From Rhizobacter sp. Root1221 (lineage in GTDB: Bacteria > Pseudomonadota > Gammaproteobacteria > Burkholderiales > Burkholderiaceae_C), in NCBI RefSeq assembly GCF_001425785.1, contig NZ_LMDI01000075.1:124001-188000 (forward strand): DNA of 64,000 nucleotides. Direction: 5' to 3'. Positions 56,101 through 64,000 of this stretch are shown piece after piece; the first letter of the stretch is position 1; each line of letters begins with the position of its first letter. The notes beneath the pieces were generated by a model. That model had not been told where the DNA came from. It worked only from the letters and a program-made list of their open reading frames with translations, and did no database searches. A program made the translations under genes and the position numbers.

Positions 56101-57909
56101 TCACTCCTTGGGGATGCCGCCGGGCAGGTCGACGGTGAAACAGGCACCGCCTTCGGCGCGGTTGGCGGCCTGCAGCGAGCCGCCGGCACCGCGCACCAGC
56201 TGGGCCGAGATGACCAGGCCCAGGCCCAGGCCTGCACCGGCGGGCTTGCTGGTGACAAAGGGCTCGAACAGGCGCGCCAGGATGTCGGCGCGGATGCCGG
56301 GTCCGCTGTCGCAGACGGTCAGGCTGACCCGGCCGCCACTGGCGCGCGCGCGGATGCTCAACATGCGCTGCGGTGCGCCCTGCATCGCATCGATCGCGTT
56401 GCGGAACAGGTTGATGAGCAGGCTGCCCATCGTCGCCTCGTCGGCCAGAAGGCTCAAGCCCGGTGGTTGCACATCGACCTCGACGACGATGTCGCGGGCC
56501 TGCAGCTCGGAGCCGACAAGGGCTTGCGCATCGGCGATGCAGCGCGCCAGCGCCACGGCGGCAACCGGCGCATCGCTCTTGTGGGCGAAGGTCTTCAGTT
56601 GCGATGTCAGCCGGGCCAGGCGGTCCACCAAGCCGGCGATGCGGCGCAGGTTGCCGCGCACCTCCTCAGGCCGGTCCTGGTCAAGCAGGATACCTGCGCT
56701 CTCCGACAGGGTGCGCATCGCCGTCAACGGCTGGTTCAGCTCGTGCACCATGCCGGCGGACATCTGGCCCAGCGCGGCCAGCTTGCTGGCATGGATCAGG
56801 TCGGCCTGCGCCGCACGCAACTCCGCCGTGCGGGCGGCCACGGTGGACTCCAGGCTGTCGTGCGCCGCCTGCAACGCGGCCTGGCTCGCCAGTTTGTGGC
56901 GCATCGCGCGCTGGCGTTGCCACAGCGTGACCCCGACCAGCACCAGCACCGCCATCGCCAGGCTGGCGGTGACAGCCGCGTAGCGTGCCATCGCCTGCAC
57001 CGGCGCCAGATCATCGAGCACCACCAGGCGCCACGGTGTGTGCTGCAGCAGGCGCGTCGAGGCCAGGTGCAGCCGCCCGTCCAGCACCACCTGATGCACC
57101 TCGTTGGCCGGGGCTTTCAACGCGACCCAGTCCAACGGCTCCAACGTGGCCTCGCCATAGGGCCGCGAGCGCTGCACCTCCGCACGCTGGCTGTCTTGCA
57201 GCGGTGCCACCGGCCGGTACTTGAGATCGCCACGGGTCGACAGTATCACCACGCCCCGCTCGTCGATCAGCATCACGTCACCGGGCAGGTTGCGCCAGGC
57301 GCGCTCGGCGTCCTCGATGCTGACCTTGACGGCCACCACGCCACGCAGCAGGTTCCCCCGGCGCAGCGCATAGGACAGGTAATAGCCCGGCCTTCGGCTG
57401 GTGATGCCCACGCCATAGAAACGGCCGCGCCCCTGCTGGACGGCGTCGATCACGTACGGCCGGAACGACAGGTCCTGACCAATCGTGGTACCCGCTTCCT
57501 GCCAGTCGGACGCGGCCAGCGAGGTGCCAGCCGCGTCGAGCACGAAGAGCATTTCGGCGCCTGCGGTTGCGCTGACACCGCCCAGGTAGCGGTTGGCGGC
57601 GTCGCGCAACTGGTGGTCGGCGGGGGACTCCAGCAAATCGGGGACGACCGGGGTGACTTCGAGCAACGCGGGCAGGTAATCGAAGCGTGACAGGTCGGCC
57701 TCCAGGCCGGTGGCCAGCATGTCCAGCCGGTGAGCGGCCGCTTCGCGCAGGCGCATCAAGCCGGCCTGCAACGCCACCTGGTGGCCGAAGTAGGCGACCA
57801 CCAGCATCAGGCCCAGCGCGGCACACCAGCGTGGAAATCCATGCCAGGGCATGGGCCTGCGCAGAGGGGCGGTGGCGGCGATGGGGCGGTGCTGTTCACT
57901 TGAGGGCAT
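56101..57909 (-). CDS. DctB-like sensor histidine kinase
   Basis: A 602-residue membrane kinase. Two membrane helices (residues about 28-46 and 310-332) bracket a large periplasmic double-PDC sensor with FRPYVIDAVQQGRGRFYGVG and GYYLSYALRR, the DctB type that binds C4-dicarboxylates. A coiled coil leads to HisKA (ALGQMSAGMVHELNQPLTAM) and the ATPase core (LINLFRNAIDAMQGAPQRML, DSGPGIRADI, AGLGLGLVISAQLV). It should phosphorylate the DctD-like regulator encoded next. No dctA or dctPQM transporter is in the window, so the target promoter is elsewhere. Confidence 0.9.
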   Translation of the reverse strand: MPSSEQHRPIAATAPLRRPMPWHGFPRWCAALGLMLVVAYFGHQVALQAGLMRLREAAAHRLDMLATGLEADLSRFDYLPALLEVTPVVPDLLESPADHQLRDAANRYLGGVSATAGAEMLFVLDAAGTSLAASDWQEAGTTIGQDLSFRPYVIDAVQQGRGRFYGVGITSRRPGYYLSYALRRGNLLRGVVAVKVSIEDAERAWRNLPGDVMLIDERGVVILSTRGDLKYRPVAPLQDSQRAEVQRSRPYGEATLEPLDWVALKAPANEVHQVVLDGRLHLASTRLLQHTPWRLVVLDDLAPVQAMARYAAVTASLAMAVLVLVGVTLWQRQRAMRHKLASQAALQAAHDSLESTVAARTAELRAAQADLIHASKLAALGQMSAGMVHELNQPLTAMRTLSESAGILLDQDRPEEVRGNLRRIAGLVDRLARLTSQLKTFAHKSDAPVAAVALARCIADAQALVGSELQARDIVVEVDVQPPGLSLLADEATMGSLLINLFRNAIDAMQGAPQRMLSIRARASGGRVSLTVCDSGPGIRADILARLFEPFVTSKPAGAGLGLGLVISAQLVRGAGGSLQAANRAEGGACFTVDLPGGIPKE

Positions 57910-57955
57910 GCCACAGGTATCGCACAGGCGCCGCCGCAGCGCATCGGTGGGAGCA

Positions 57956-57982
57956 CGGTGTTGGACCGTGCAGCCAACACCG
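57956..57982 (-). terminator. Hairpin after cydB
   Basis: A 9-bp perfect stem (CGGTGTTGG with its complement) and a nine-base loop begins about 17 bp past the cydB stop. It separates cydAB from dctBD. No T-run follows. Confidence 0.5.
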
Positions 57983-57998
57983 GCGTGCGTTGCCGGCC

Positions 57999-59006
57999 TC
58001 ACGCGTACCTCAGCTCCCCGGTCTTGCCGCGGAACACCCGGTAGGAGAACACCGTGTAACCGGCAATCGCCGGCACCGCGATGCACACGCCGACGAGTAT
58101 CACTTTCAGCGCGGCCGGGCTGCTGGCGGCCTGCCAGATCGTCAGCTGGTCGATCACCACGAAGGGGTAGATGCTGTAGGCGAGGCCCAGGAAACCAAGC
58201 ACGAAAACCAGTATCAACAGCACGAACGGCAGCCAGCACAGCGGCCCGCGCACCAGACGGGTGTGCAGCAGGCCCCGCACGGCCAGCAGCGACAGCAGGG
58301 TCGTCAGCGGAATGGCCGACAAGGCGATGATGCCCGGCAGCGTGAACCAGCGCTCGCGCACCGTCGTGCTGACCCAGGGCGTGGCCATCGAGATCAGCGC
58401 CAGCCCGCAGACCATCGGCGCCCAGGCGATGCGCGCCCAGTGCACGGCACGCTCCTGCAGCGGCCCCTCGGTCTTCATGACCAGCCAGGTGGCGCCCATC
58501 AGCACGTAGGCCATCGGCAGGGCCAGCGCGATGGCGCCGGCGAACAACGGGTAGTTCCAGCCGGTGCCAAAGCCGCTGACATAGCGCCCGAGCATCCAGC
58601 CCTGGGCCATCGAGGCCAAGGTCGAACCGGCGAAGAACAGGCGGTCCCAGGTGCGCTTGTGCGTGTCCTTGGCCTTCACGCGGAAGTCGAAGGCCGCGCC
58701 GCGCAGGGTCAACCCGATCAGCATCAGCGTCACCGGCAGGTACAGTTCGCCCAGCACCAGGCCGTGCGCCTTCGGGAAGGCCACCAGCAGGATGCCGATG
58801 CCCAGCACCAGCCATGTTTCGTTGGCGTCCCAGAACGGGCCGATCGAGGCCACCATCACGTCCTTCTCGGCGTCGGTGGCGCGGTGCATCAACATGCCCA
58901 CGCCCAGGTCGTAACCGTCGCTGATGACGTAGATCAGCATTGACGTGCCCATCAGCGCCATGAAGATCACCGGCAGCGCGGTGTCAAAGGTCAGCCAGCC
59001 CATCAC
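57999..59006 (-). CDS. cydB: Cytochrome bd-type quinol oxidase subunit II
   Basis: A 335-residue membrane protein of the CydB/CioB family, with the N-terminal GYDLGVGMLMHRATDAEKDV and FWDANETWLVLGIGILLVAF, and about nine helices. It partners subunit I in a cyanide-insensitive bd oxidase that reduces O2 with quinol electrons. The ATG at 59006 overlaps the cydA stop by four bases. No CydX-type small subunit is visible downstream. Confidence 0.95.
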   Translation of the reverse strand: MMGWLTFDTALPVIFMALMGTSMLIYVISDGYDLGVGMLMHRATDAEKDVMVASIGPFWDANETWLVLGIGILLVAFPKAHGLVLGELYLPVTLMLIGLTLRGAAFDFRVKAKDTHKRTWDRLFFAGSTLASMAQGWMLGRYVSGFGTGWNYPLFAGAIALALPMAYVLMGATWLVMKTEGPLQERAVHWARIAWAPMVCGLALISMATPWVSTTVRERWFTLPGIIALSAIPLTTLLSLLAVRGLLHTRLVRGPLCWLPFVLLILVFVLGFLGLAYSIYPFVVIDQLTIWQAASSPAALKVILVGVCIAVPAIAGYTVFSYRVFRGKTGELRYA

Positions 59007-60409
59007 GCGCCTGCCTGGATGACCGGCGAGGTGATGGCACCCGCCGGCGTGGCGGCCTGCTCCACCGCATCCCGCTGCAACACGTCTTCAGGCTTTTCGG
59101 CCATGTATTTCAGCACCGCCAGGTAGGCGACGATCAGGCCCAGGTACAGCGCGATGTACAGCGCCAGGCTCAGACCGATCATCGACGACGGCACCTTCGA
59201 TACCACCTCGGCGGTGCGCACCAGGCCATGCACGATGAAGGGCTGGCGGCCGATTTCGGTGACGTACCAGCCGGCCACCGTGGCCACCCATCCCGAAAAC
59301 GTCATTCCGGCGAACAGCCACAGCAGCGGCCTCGGCAACTTCGCCGGCTGCCAGGCCGTGCGCCGGTACAGCCACCAGCCGCCCCAGCTGGCGGCCAGCA
59401 TCAGCAGCCCCATGCCCACCATGAGGCGAAAGGCGAAGAACACCGGCAGCGGCGGTGGGTGCGCACCAGGAAAATCGTTCATGCCGCGGATCTCGCCATC
59501 AGCCTGGTGCGTGAGGATCAGGCTCGCGGCCTTGGGCACCGCCATCTCGAAGTGGTTCTTGCGCTGCGCGGCATCGGGAATTGCGAACAGCAGCAACGGC
59601 GCGCCGCGCTCGGTCGCCCACACACCCTCCATCGCAGCGATCTTGGCCGGCTGGTGACGCAGCGTGTTGAGGCCATGCAGGTCGCCGACGAAGATCTGCA
59701 CCGGAATCAGCACCGCCGCCAAGGTCAGCCCGGTACGCATCACCTGCGGCGCCGAACGCTGGCCGACACCCGAGAGCACCTGCCAGGCCGACAGACCGGT
59801 CAACAGAAAGGCACAGGTCAGGGCCGAGGCGAGCACCATGTGCGTGAAGCGGTACGGGAACGAGGGGTTGAAGATCACCGCGAGCCAGCTGGTGACCTGG
59901 AACTCGCCGTTGACGATCTCGTAGCCCGCCGGCGTCTGCATCCACGAGTTCAGCGCCAGGATCCAGAACGCCGACAGCGTGGTGCCGAAGGCGACGAAGA
60001 AGGTCGACATCAGGTGCACCGGCTCGCTGACCTTGCCGTGGCCGAACAGCATCACGCCAAGGAATCCGGCTTCGAGGAAGAAGGCGGTCAGCACCTCATA
60101 GGCCAGCAACGGCCCGGCGATATTGCCCACCCGCTCCATGAAACCTGGCCAGTTGGTGCCGAACTGGAAGCTCATCGTGATGCCGCTGACCACCCCCAGC
60201 GCAAAGGTCAGCGCAAACACCTTGGTCCAGAAGCGATAGGCATCGAGCCAGGCCTGGGCCTGCTGGACATCGCCGCTCGGCCGGGTGCGCAGCCAGCGCC
60301 AGCGGAAGAACAGCAACACCCAGCCCAGCGCGATGCTGATCGTCGGGAACAAGATGTGGAAGGTGATGTTGGCCGCGAATTGCAGGCGGGCCAGGATCAG
60401 GGCGTCCAT
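59003..60409 (-). CDS. cydA: Cytochrome bd-type quinol oxidase subunit I (short Q-loop, CIO type)
   Basis: A 468-residue haem-bearing subunit. The N-terminal haem b595 ligand is H18 in ANITFHILFPTISIALGW. The GRQPFIVHGLVRTAE segment and the quinol-site GDLHGLNTLRHQPAKIAAMEG are present. The protein lacks the long Q-loop insertion of E. coli CydA (522 aa), placing it with the cyanide-insensitive CIO class. It is the first gene of cydAB and would support respiration at low oxygen or under inhibitors. Confidence 0.95.
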   Translation of the reverse strand: MDALILARLQFAANITFHILFPTISIALGWVLLFFRWRWLRTRPSGDVQQAQAWLDAYRFWTKVFALTFALGVVSGITMSFQFGTNWPGFMERVGNIAGPLLAYEVLTAFFLEAGFLGVMLFGHGKVSEPVHLMSTFFVAFGTTLSAFWILALNSWMQTPAGYEIVNGEFQVTSWLAVIFNPSFPYRFTHMVLASALTCAFLLTGLSAWQVLSGVGQRSAPQVMRTGLTLAAVLIPVQIFVGDLHGLNTLRHQPAKIAAMEGVWATERGAPLLLFAIPDAAQRKNHFEMAVPKAASLILTHQADGEIRGMNDFPGAHPPPLPVFFAFRLMVGMGLLMLAASWGGWWLYRRTAWQPAKLPRPLLWLFAGMTFSGWVATVAGWYVTEIGRQPFIVHGLVRTAEVVSKVPSSMIGLSLALYIALYLGLIVAYLAVLKYMAEKPEDVLQRDAVEQAATPAGAITSPVIQAGA

Positions 60410-60427
60410 CGGTGGGCTCTCAGCCTC

Positions 60428-61114
60428 TCAGGCCTTGCGCGACCGGGTGGACGCCGGTGGAGCGGCCGGCGGCTCCAGCGCTTCGGACAGGCCGATCAGC
60501 ACACCGCTGACCAGCGTGGTGTAGCTGTCCAGCATCGCCTGCGAGGCGTTCATGCCCAGTGCCCGCCCATCCTTCAGGCCCTTCTGCACGCTGTCCATCA
60601 GTTGCTCGACGGTGGCGTTGGCCAGCGCGCCGGTGCCGGTGCCGCTGCCCTGCATGGCTTTCAGCACGCCGGCCCAGGGCCCTTCGAGCGATGGCCCGCT
60701 GCCGGCTGCAACCTTGCGCACCGCGGCGAACAGGCTGTCCTCCATCTTCTCGATGTCGGCCACGGCCTTCTTCAGTTGAGTCTCGCGCAGGCTCGCGCCC
60801 TGGTCGACCAACTGCTGCAAGGCCTTGCGATGGGCCTGCACGGCCTGCACCAGTGCCGTGTCCATGCCGGTGAAGGCCTTGGCCAGCAGGCCCTCCACAT
60901 CGGGCTGGTCCAGCGAGCTGCCGGCCGCACCGGCAGAGGCCGCCTTGGCCACCGTGCCCAGCACCTGCTTGATATTGACCAGCGTCAGCTCGCGGCCCTG
61001 CAAGGCCTTCAGCGTGGCCTCGTTGACGGCCTTGCGCAAGGCTTCGCCCTGCTTGGCGCTGGCTTGCGAGAATTGCCTGATCAGCGCGTCCTGATCGATG
61101 CCATGTTTGATCAA
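60428..61114 (-). CDS. Phasin-like polyhydroxyalkanoate-associated protein
   Basis: A 228-residue, Ala-rich, mostly helical protein with no membrane segments or enzyme motifs. It starts at a TTG (61114) behind AGGAGA, ten bases after the phaB stop. The body has amphipathic stretches (LIRQFSQASAKQGEALRKAV, then QAHRKALQQLVDQGASLRE) typical of phasins and granule-surface proteins. Its place right after phaB suggests a role on PHB granules (inference). I do not recognise a firm family; it may belong to an uncharacterised DUF. Confidence 0.65.
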   Translation of the reverse strand: MIKHGIDQDALIRQFSQASAKQGEALRKAVNEATLKALQGRELTLVNIKQVLGTVAKAASAGAAGSSLDQPDVEGLLAKAFTGMDTALVQAVQAHRKALQQLVDQGASLRETQLKKAVADIEKMEDSLFAAVRKVAAGSGPSLEGPWAGVLKAMQGSGTGTGALANATVEQLMDSVQKGLKDGRALGMNASQAMLDSYTTLVSGVLIGLSEALEPPAAPPASTRSRKA

Positions 61115-61124
61115 GTGGGTCTCC

Positions 61125-61871
61125 TCATTGCATGTGTTGGCCGCCGTTGATGGCGATGTTGGCGCCCGTCACGAAGGCGGCTTCTTCCGAAGCCAGGTAG
61201 ATGATCAGGCCGGCGACTTCTTCGGGCTTGCCCAGGCGGCCCACCGGGATGTGCGGCAGGATCTTGCTGTCGAGCACCTCCTTCGGGATCGCCGTGACCA
61301 TCTTCGTGCCGATGTACCCGGGCGAGATGGTGTTGACAGTGACACCCTTCTTCGCCACCTCCAGGGCCAGCGCCTTGGTGAAGCCATGCACGCCGGCCTT
61401 GGCCGCCGAATAGTTGGTCTGGCCGAAGGCGCCCTTGCTGCCGTTGACCGACGAGACATTGATGATGCGGCCCCAGCCCCGCTCGACCATGCCGTCGGCC
61501 ACCTGCTTGCTCATGTTGAACAGGCTGTCGAGGTTGGTGCGCAGCACCGTGTCCCAGTTGATCTTGTCCATCTTCTTGAAGGTCATGTCACGCGTGATGC
61601 CCGCGTTGTTGACCAGCACGTCCACCATGCCGAGCTTGCTCTGCACCTCGGCCACGGCCCGGGTGCAGGAATCGAAGTCGGCCACGTCGCAGGGCACGGC
61701 CAGGATCTCGTAGCCATCGGCCTTCATCTGGGCCAGCCATTCGGCATGTTTCTGGTTGCCCGGCGAATAGGTCACCGCCAGCTTGTAGCCAGCGTCCACC
61801 ATCTTGGTCGAGATGGTCTCGCCCAGGCCGCCCATGCCACCGGTGACCAGCACCACACGTTGTTGAGTCAT
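61125..61871 (-). CDS. phaB: Acetoacetyl-CoA reductase PhaB
   Basis: A 248-residue NADPH-dependent SDR that makes (R)-3-hydroxybutyryl-CoA for polymer synthesis. The cofactor loop is VTGGMGGLGETISTKM. The Ser, Tyr and Lys of the active site are in NVSSVNGSKGAFGQTNYSAA followed by KAG. The C-terminus GANIAINGGQHMQ is typical of PhaB. It lies between phaA and the phasin-like gene, in the usual order. Confidence 0.95.
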   Translation of the reverse strand: MTQQRVVLVTGGMGGLGETISTKMVDAGYKLAVTYSPGNQKHAEWLAQMKADGYEILAVPCDVADFDSCTRAVAEVQSKLGMVDVLVNNAGITRDMTFKKMDKINWDTVLRTNLDSLFNMSKQVADGMVERGWGRIINVSSVNGSKGAFGQTNYSAAKAGVHGFTKALALEVAKKGVTVNTISPGYIGTKMVTAIPKEVLDSKILPHIPVGRLGKPEEVAGLIIYLASEEAAFVTGANIAINGGQHMQ

Positions 61872-61900
61872 CGCTTGTTTCCTCGGGTTGATGAAAAAAA

Positions 61901-63082
61901 TCAGGCGCGTTCAACTGCCAGCGCCACGCCCATGCCGCCACCGATGCACAGCGACGCCAGGCCCTTGTTGGCGCCGCGGCGGCGCATCTCGTGCAGCAGC
62001 GTCACCAGGATGCGGCAGCCCGACGCGCCGATCGGATGGCCGATGGCGATGGCGCCGCCGTTGACATTGATCTTGCTGGTGTCCCAGCCCATTTCCTGGT
62101 TCACCGCGCAGGCCTGGGCCGCGAAGGCTTCGTTGATCTCCATCAGGTCCAGGTGCTGCGCGTTCCAGCCCGCCTTCTGCAGGCACAGGCGCGAGGCCGG
62201 CACGGGACCCATGCCCATGATGGTGGGGTCGAGCCCGGCGCTGGCGTAGCCGCGTATCACCGCCAGCGGCGTCAGGCCCAGGGCGGCGGCGCGTTGCGCC
62301 GACATCACCAGCACCGCAGCGGCGCCGTCGTTCAGCCCCGAGGCATTGCCCGCCGTCACCGAGCCGGCCTTGTCGAAGGCCGGCCGCAGACCGGCCAGCG
62401 CCTCGGCGCTGGTCTTCCTGTTGACGAACTCATCGGCCGCGAAAACCACTGCGTCGCCCTTCTTCTGCGCGATGCTGAAGGGCAGGATCTCGTCGTTGAA
62501 GCGCCCAGCTTCCTGCGCGGCGGCGGCCTTCTGCTGCGAGGCCAGTGCCAGTGCGTCCTGCATCTCGCGGCTGATGCCATGCTTCTTCGCCACATTCTCG
62601 GCCGTGGTGCCCATGTGGTATTGGTTGTAGACGTCCCACAGGCCGTCGGTGATCATCGAGTCGACCATCTTCCAGTCGCCCATGCGGTTGCCTTCGCGTG
62701 AGTTCAGCAGCACGTGGGGCGATGCGCTCATGTTCTCCTGGCCGCCGGCGATGACAATCTCGGCGTCGCCGCACTTCACCGCCTGCGCCGCCAGCATCAC
62801 CGCCTTGAGCCCCGAGCCGCAGACCTTGTTGATCGTCATGCCGGGCACCGACTGCGGCAGGCCGGCCTTGATGACCGTCTGGCGCGCCGGGTTCTGCCCC
62901 GAGCCGGCGGCGAGCACCTGGCCCATGATGACTTCCGAGACGGCATCCGCCTCGACGCCGGCCTTGGCCAGCAGGCCCCTCACCACGTGGGCGCCGAGGT
63001 CGGGCGCCGGGGTCCGGGCCAAGGTGCCGCCGAATTTGCCCACCGCAGTGCGTTGGGCGGCCACGATCACGATATCGGTCAT
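61901..63082 (-). CDS. phaA: Acetyl-CoA acetyltransferase PhaA (beta-ketothiolase)
   Basis: A 393-residue thiolase that condenses two acetyl-CoA. The nucleophile is C88 in NKVCGSGLKAVMLAAQAV. NEAFAAQACAVNQEMGW, GHPIGASGCRILVTLLHEM and CIGGGMGVALAVERA hold the remaining catalytic His and Cys. The ATG at 63082 has AGGAGACTCGC upstream. It stands between phaC and phaB. Confidence 0.96.
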   Translation of the reverse strand: MTDIVIVAAQRTAVGKFGGTLARTPAPDLGAHVVRGLLAKAGVEADAVSEVIMGQVLAAGSGQNPARQTVIKAGLPQSVPGMTINKVCGSGLKAVMLAAQAVKCGDAEIVIAGGQENMSASPHVLLNSREGNRMGDWKMVDSMITDGLWDVYNQYHMGTTAENVAKKHGISREMQDALALASQQKAAAAQEAGRFNDEILPFSIAQKKGDAVVFAADEFVNRKTSAEALAGLRPAFDKAGSVTAGNASGLNDGAAAVLVMSAQRAAALGLTPLAVIRGYASAGLDPTIMGMGPVPASRLCLQKAGWNAQHLDLMEINEAFAAQACAVNQEMGWDTSKINVNGGAIAIGHPIGASGCRILVTLLHEMRRRGANKGLASLCIGGGMGVALAVERA

Positions 63083-63119
63083 GCGAGTCTCCTGAGGGTT
63101 GGGAACTGATGCGCGGCGT

Positions 63120-64000
63120 TCAGCTCGCGGTGGTTTGCACATAGCGCCCGGGGGCGGCTTCGATGACGGGGAACTTGGTTCCGCCGGCCTTGCGCGGCGC
63201 GGCGACGAGCGGCCCGGCATGCGGCCGCAGCCAGTCGCTCCAGGCCGGCCACCAACTGCCCTCGATCTGTTTCGCAGCGTCCAGCCAGGCCGGCGCATCG
63301 GGCTGAAGCGCCCCGGTCCAGTGGTGGCGCTTGCGCTTGGCCGGCGGGTTGATCACCCCGGCGATATGACCGCTGGCGCCGAGCACGAAACGGCCGTCGC
63401 CGCCCAGCAGCTGCGTGCTGGCATAGGCGGTCTGCCAAGGCACGATGTGGTCCTCGCGCGAGGCGTAGATGAAAGCGGGCGCCTTGATCTTCGACAGATC
63501 GACCGGAACGCCGCATTGCAGCGTGCCGCCCGGTTCGCGCAGGCGGTTCTCGAGATAGGTTTGGCGCAGATACCAGCAGTACATCGGGCCCGGCAGGTTG
63601 GTGTCGTCGCTGTTCCAGAACAGCAGGTCGAAGGCCGGCGGCGCCTTGCCCTTCAGGTAACCGTTGACCACATAGGGCCAGATCAGGTCGTTGGCGCGCA
63701 AGGCCGCGAAGGCCTGCGCGAGCTCACGCCCGCGCACCAGGCCGCCGGCGCCGATGCTGGTTTCGCGTTGGGCGACCATCGCCTCGTCGACCATCAGGCC
63801 CAGCTCGCCGGTGTCGGAGAAGTCCAGCATCGTCGTCAGCAAGGTCACGCTGGCGGCCAGCTGCTCGCCGCGAGCGGCAGGCACGGCCAGCGCGCTGGCG
63901 AGCAAGGTGCCGCCGATGCAGAAACCCAACGTGTTCAGGCGGTCGGTGCGGCTGATGCGGCGGGCCACGTCCAGCGCCCGCAGCACGCCCTCCTCGATGT
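63120..64000 (-). CDS. phaC: Poly(3-hydroxyalkanoate) synthase PhaC, C-terminal part
   Basis: The gene enters from the right edge of the window and about 293 codons are visible. The lipase-like box with the catalytic Cys is LGFCIGGTLLA. The catalytic Asp follows later in REDHIVPW and the His in GASGHIAGVINPP. FWNSDDTNLPGPMYCWYLRQ is a class I synthase signature. It polymerises hydroxyacyl-CoA on the granule surface. The 5' end and class-defining N-terminus are outside the window. Confidence 0.94.
   Translation of the reverse strand, partial: IEEGVLRALDVARRISRTDRLNTLGFCIGGTLLASALAVPAARGEQLAASVTLLTTMLDFSDTGELGLMVDEAMVAQRETSIGAGGLVRGRELAQAFAALRANDLIWPYVVNGYLKGKAPPAFDLLFWNSDDTNLPGPMYCWYLRQTYLENRLREPGGTLQCGVPVDLSKIKAPAFIYASREDHIVPWQTAYASTQLLGGDGRFVLGASGHIAGVINPPAKRKRHHWTGALQPDAPAWLDAAKQIEGSWWPAWSDWLRPHAGPLVAAPRKAGGTKFPVIEAAPGRYVQTTAS

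Overview
The window is high-GC (about 70% by eye), densely packed betaproteobacterial DNA. FleN/CheRDB chemotaxis genes, a CIO-type cytochrome bd oxidase, a phaCAB polymer cluster, LivHMGF transporters, the rph-rdgB-hemW block and a PP2C/kinase pair together suggest Burkholderiales, probably the Rubrivivax-Leptothrix-Rhizobacter lineage (inference). A plant-associated lifestyle is suggested by two genes: a HopX/AvrPphE/RipE1-family type III effector behind a perfect PIP box, and a secreted expansin fused to a cellulose-binding module.

Layout. 1-9093: branched-chain amino acid type ABC transporter (binding protein cut by the window edge, then livH, livM, livG, livF), an orphan TRAP binding protein and a fused 5-oxoprolinase/hydantoinase. 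9154-9897: AbrB-type antitoxin, a decayed toxin start and repeat-rich DNA. 9898-14354: ribF, ileS, lspA. 14473-19278: a PAS histidine kinase, an EamA permease and a two-receiver hybrid kinase. 19318-31833 (minus strand): atypical SDR, EamA permease, a degenerate membrane kinase, a gamma-glutamyltransferase-like enzyme, TctA/TctB without TctC, a PilB/GspE-like ATPase, an aminopropyltransferase-like protein, a family-6 DNA glycosylase, TatD and a Nu-class GST. 31994-33013: an unusual zinc-ribbon/membrane/pilin-like fusion. 33024-39407: a urate catabolism locus (puuD, uraH, a uraD-allC fusion, puuE, an M20 hydrolase) with its GntR regulator and matching palindromes.

39418-44430: composite repeat, group II truncated hemoglobin, FleN-like ATPase and diguanylate cyclase on the minus strand, then cheR-cheD-cheB on the plus strand behind a sigma-28-like promoter. 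44431-45955: repeat mosaic, the lower-GC effector gene and its PIP box. 46025-51513: hemW, rdgB, rph, PP2C phosphatase, Ser/Thr kinase and divergent yicC. 51615-54710: the expansin-CBM2 gene, then a two-gene cassette made of a 78-residue peptide with a C-x5-C motif and a radical SAM/SPASM enzyme. 54678-64000 (minus strand): dctD, dctB, cydB, cydA, a phasin-like gene, phaB, phaA and the end of phaC.

The best candidate for an undescribed system is the peptide/radical-SAM pair at 52967-54710. It looks like a minimal RiPP locus with no exporter or protease nearby. The effector with its intact promoter is the other strong result: it predicts an HrpX-type regulator and a type III secretion system elsewhere in the genome.
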